A stretch of 64,000 nt of DNA. It comes from Cupriavidus consociatus (lineage in GTDB: Bacteria; Pseudomonadota; Gammaproteobacteria; Burkholderiales; Burkholderiaceae). Below the pieces are notes generated by a model. The model saw only the letters and a program-made list of their open reading frames with translations. It made no database searches and was not told the origin of the DNA. The DNA is taken from contig NZ_JAGIQA010000011.1 of NCBI RefSeq assembly GCF_017814975.1, forward strand, positions 124,001-188,000, written 5' to 3'. Shown piece after piece: positions 62,672-64,000 of this stretch. Within the stretch, counting starts at the first letter, position 1. Every line of letters begins with the position of its first letter. A program made the translations under genes and the position numbers.

Positions 62672-63208
62672 ATGAGCGATCTTTCCCAACCAGCCAACAT
62701 CAAGCGTTCGTGGGACCAGCCGGACGGCGCCTCGTTCGACCAGTGGATGGAAAGCCGCGTGGCGCGCTTCTCCACCCGCAAGTACGACTGGGACGCGCTG
62801 AAGTTTCAGGCCGACTACGACCCCAAGTACCGCCGCGCGCAGATGCGCTACCTGGGCACCGGGGGCACCGGCGTGGCCACCGACACCAACACCGTGCCGT
62901 CGGAGCACTTCACCTTTTCGACGATGATCATCCCGGCCGGCCATGAAGGCCCGTCGCATATCCACACCGACGTGGAAGAGGTGTTCTTCGTCATGCGCGG
63001 CAAGATCAAGCTGATCCTGGAAAAGGATGGCGAGCGCTTCGAGACCATCCTGACCGACCGTGACCTGGTCTCGGTGCCGCCGGGCGTGTATCGCGAGGAA
63101 ATCAATATCGGCGAGGAAGACGCGCTGATGTGCGTGATGCTCGGCGCCAAGAAGCCGATCACGCCGACCTACCCGCCCGAGCACCCGCTGACGAAGATCA
63201 AGCGCTGA
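62672..63208 (+). CDS. Cupin-domain protein
   Basis: 178 residues starting MSDLSQPANIK. The conserved cupin motifs 'GHEGPSHIHTDVEEVFFVMRGK' (motif 1, metal-binding His/His/Glu) and 'VSVPPGVYREEIN' (motif 2) are present with a preceding tail. Metal-binding cupins in aromatic operons include ring-cleavage-like dioxygenases, isomerases and regulators. Its operon position after oxygenase and SDR suggests a later step, not identified. RBS AGAAGGA is 8 bp upstream. Confidence 0.82.
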   Translation: MSDLSQPANIKRSWDQPDGASFDQWMESRVARFSTRKYDWDALKFQADYDPKYRRAQMRYLGTGGTGVATDTNTVPSEHFTFSTMIIPAGHEGPSHIHTDVEEVFFVMRGKIKLILEKDGERFETILTDRDLVSVPPGVYREEINIGEEDALMCVMLGAKKPITPTYPPEHPLTKIKR

Positions 63209-63239
63209 TGCGCCATCGGCCCGTCCGCACGCACTGACC

Positions 63240-64000
63240 ATGAACACCAACGCCATCCCGACCACGCCGGCCGCCAACGAGACCCCGGACAAGTACATCG
63301 TCCCGGGCCTGGAACGCGGGCTGCGCCTGCTCGGCGAGTTCAGCAGCAAGGAACGCACCATGTCGGCCGCCGAACTGGCGCGCCGACTCAAGGTGCCGCG
63401 CTCCACGGTGTTCCGCCTGCTGGCCACGCTGGAAATGCTGGGCTTTGTCGAGCGCGCCGATGGCGGCCGCGATTTCCGGCTGGGCATGGCGGTGCTGCGG
63501 CTCGGGTTCGAGTACCTGGCGTCGCTGGAGCTGACCGAGCTGGGCCGCCCTCTGCTGGAGCGGCTACGCGACGATATCGGCTACCCGACCAACCTGGTGG
63601 TGCGCGACGGCCGTTCGATCGTGTATGTGGCCAAGGCGGTGTCGCCGCGGCCCTTCGCCAGTTCGGTCAACGTCGGCACGCGTTTGCCGGCGCATGCCAC
63701 GGTGCTGGGCCGGGTGCTGCTGGAAGACCTGTCGCTGGCGGAACTGCGCGCGCTCTATCCGGAGGCGCAGCTGGAAGTGTTCTCCGACAGCACGCCGCGC
63801 ACGGTCGATGCGCTCTTTGCCATCGTGCAGCGCGACCGCGAGCGCGGCTACGTGCTGCAGGAAGGCTTCTTCGAATCGAGCATCTCGACCATCGCCGCGC
63901 CGGTGCGCGACCGCACCGGCAAGGTGGTGGCGGCGCTGGGCGCCACGATCCCCGCGGCGCATATCGATCCGGAACAGCTGGACGCGATGGTGGAGAGAGT
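63240..64000 (+). CDS. IclR-family transcriptional regulator, 3' end outside the window
   Basis: At least 253 codons from ATG 63240 (31 bp after the cupin stop), open to the window end. The N-terminal winged HTH is 'MSAAELARRLKVPRSTVFRLLATL' then 'MLGFVERADGGRDFRLGMAVL', and the effector domain follows ('ELGRPLLERLRDDIGYPTNLVV', 'HATVLGRVLLEDLSL', 'RERGYVLQEGFFESSISTIAAPV'). IclR regulators usually bind a carboxylate and control adjacent catabolic genes through short palindromes, candidates for which are at 58890, 59286 and 60313-60347. Only a few C-terminal residues are probably missing. Confidence 0.9.
   Translation, partial: MNTNAIPTTPAANETPDKYIVPGLERGLRLLGEFSSKERTMSAAELARRLKVPRSTVFRLLATLEMLGFVERADGGRDFRLGMAVLRLGFEYLASLELTELGRPLLERLRDDIGYPTNLVVRDGRSIVYVAKAVSPRPFASSVNVGTRLPAHATVLGRVLLEDLSLAELRALYPEAQLEVFSDSTPRTVDALFAIVQRDRERGYVLQEGFFESSISTIAAPVRDRTGKVVAALGATIPAAHIDPEQLDAMVER

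Overview
The window is high-GC DNA from a betaproteobacterium, most likely a Cupriavidus-type Burkholderiaceae. The pointers are four stand-alone Bug (TctC-type) solute-binding proteins with no permease genes, many acyl-CoA dehydrogenases, acyl-CoA ligases and family III CoA-transferases, a porin of the beta-proteobacterial type, an FHA/BcpA-style two-partner secretion locus in the order A-I-B, and short repeats that I associate with Cupriavidus intergenic DNA. No rRNA, tRNA or CRISPR array was seen. The species name is inference.

Layout. (1) 1-9.7 kb: catabolic genes with a steroid-like flavour: an old-yellow-enzyme fragment, a KshA-like Rieske oxygenase, a 3-alpha-hydroxysteroid-dehydrogenase-like SDR, a DUF1329 protein, a two-gene acyl-CoA dehydrogenase operon, an acyl-CoA ligase and a Bug protein. 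(2) 9.7-22.9 kb: an accessory island bounded by inverted copies of an ~85-bp repeat. It holds gene debris, a lipoprotein, a giant FHA/CDI-like exoprotein gene, a small two-helix zinc-ribbon protein at the usual immunity-gene position, its TpsB transporter and an integrase fragment. The exoprotein gene is broken near its 5' end by a frame-changing deletion that removes most of the secretion domain. (3) 22.9-28.5 kb: a minus-strand operon (hydratase, CitE-type lyase, MmgE/PrpD, CoA-transferase, acyl-CoA dehydrogenase) matching itaconate-degradation (ict-ich-ccl / rip) loci. (4) 28.7-30.2 kb: a 24-residue membrane peptide, an MgtC/SapB protein and a DUF2628 protein. (5) 30.2-33.9 kb: a LysR gene divergent from an SDR/CoA-transferase pair, then a DUF6494 gene. 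(6) 33.9-41.3 kb: an AraC regulator divergent from an operon of Bug, acyl-CoA ligase, Bug, crotonase and acyl-CoA dehydrogenase. (7) 41.7-46.6 kb: prkA-yeaH-spoVR, a conserved stress/stationary-phase cluster. (8) 46.7-56.4 kb: two acyl-CoA dehydrogenases, a LuxR regulator, an MscS channel, an SDR, an acyl-CoA ligase and a DUF421 protein. (9) 56.5-64 kb: a probable aromatic or cyclic-acid uptake and oxidation module: Bug, porin, alpha/beta hydrolase, small HTH-like protein, VanA-type Rieske oxygenase, SDR, cupin and an IclR regulator cut by the window end. Imperfect palindromes at the promoters of this last module look like its operators.

Taken together, most of the window is peripheral catabolism: porins and Bug proteins for capture, ligases or CoA-transferases for activation, acyl-CoA dehydrogenases, crotonase and SDRs for beta-oxidation-like steps, each block with a local regulator (LysR, AraC, LuxR, IclR). 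Substrates cannot be fixed from sequence alone. The most unusual part is the decayed two-partner-secretion/CDI-like island, with its untypical glycine-rich C-terminal module and membrane immunity candidate.
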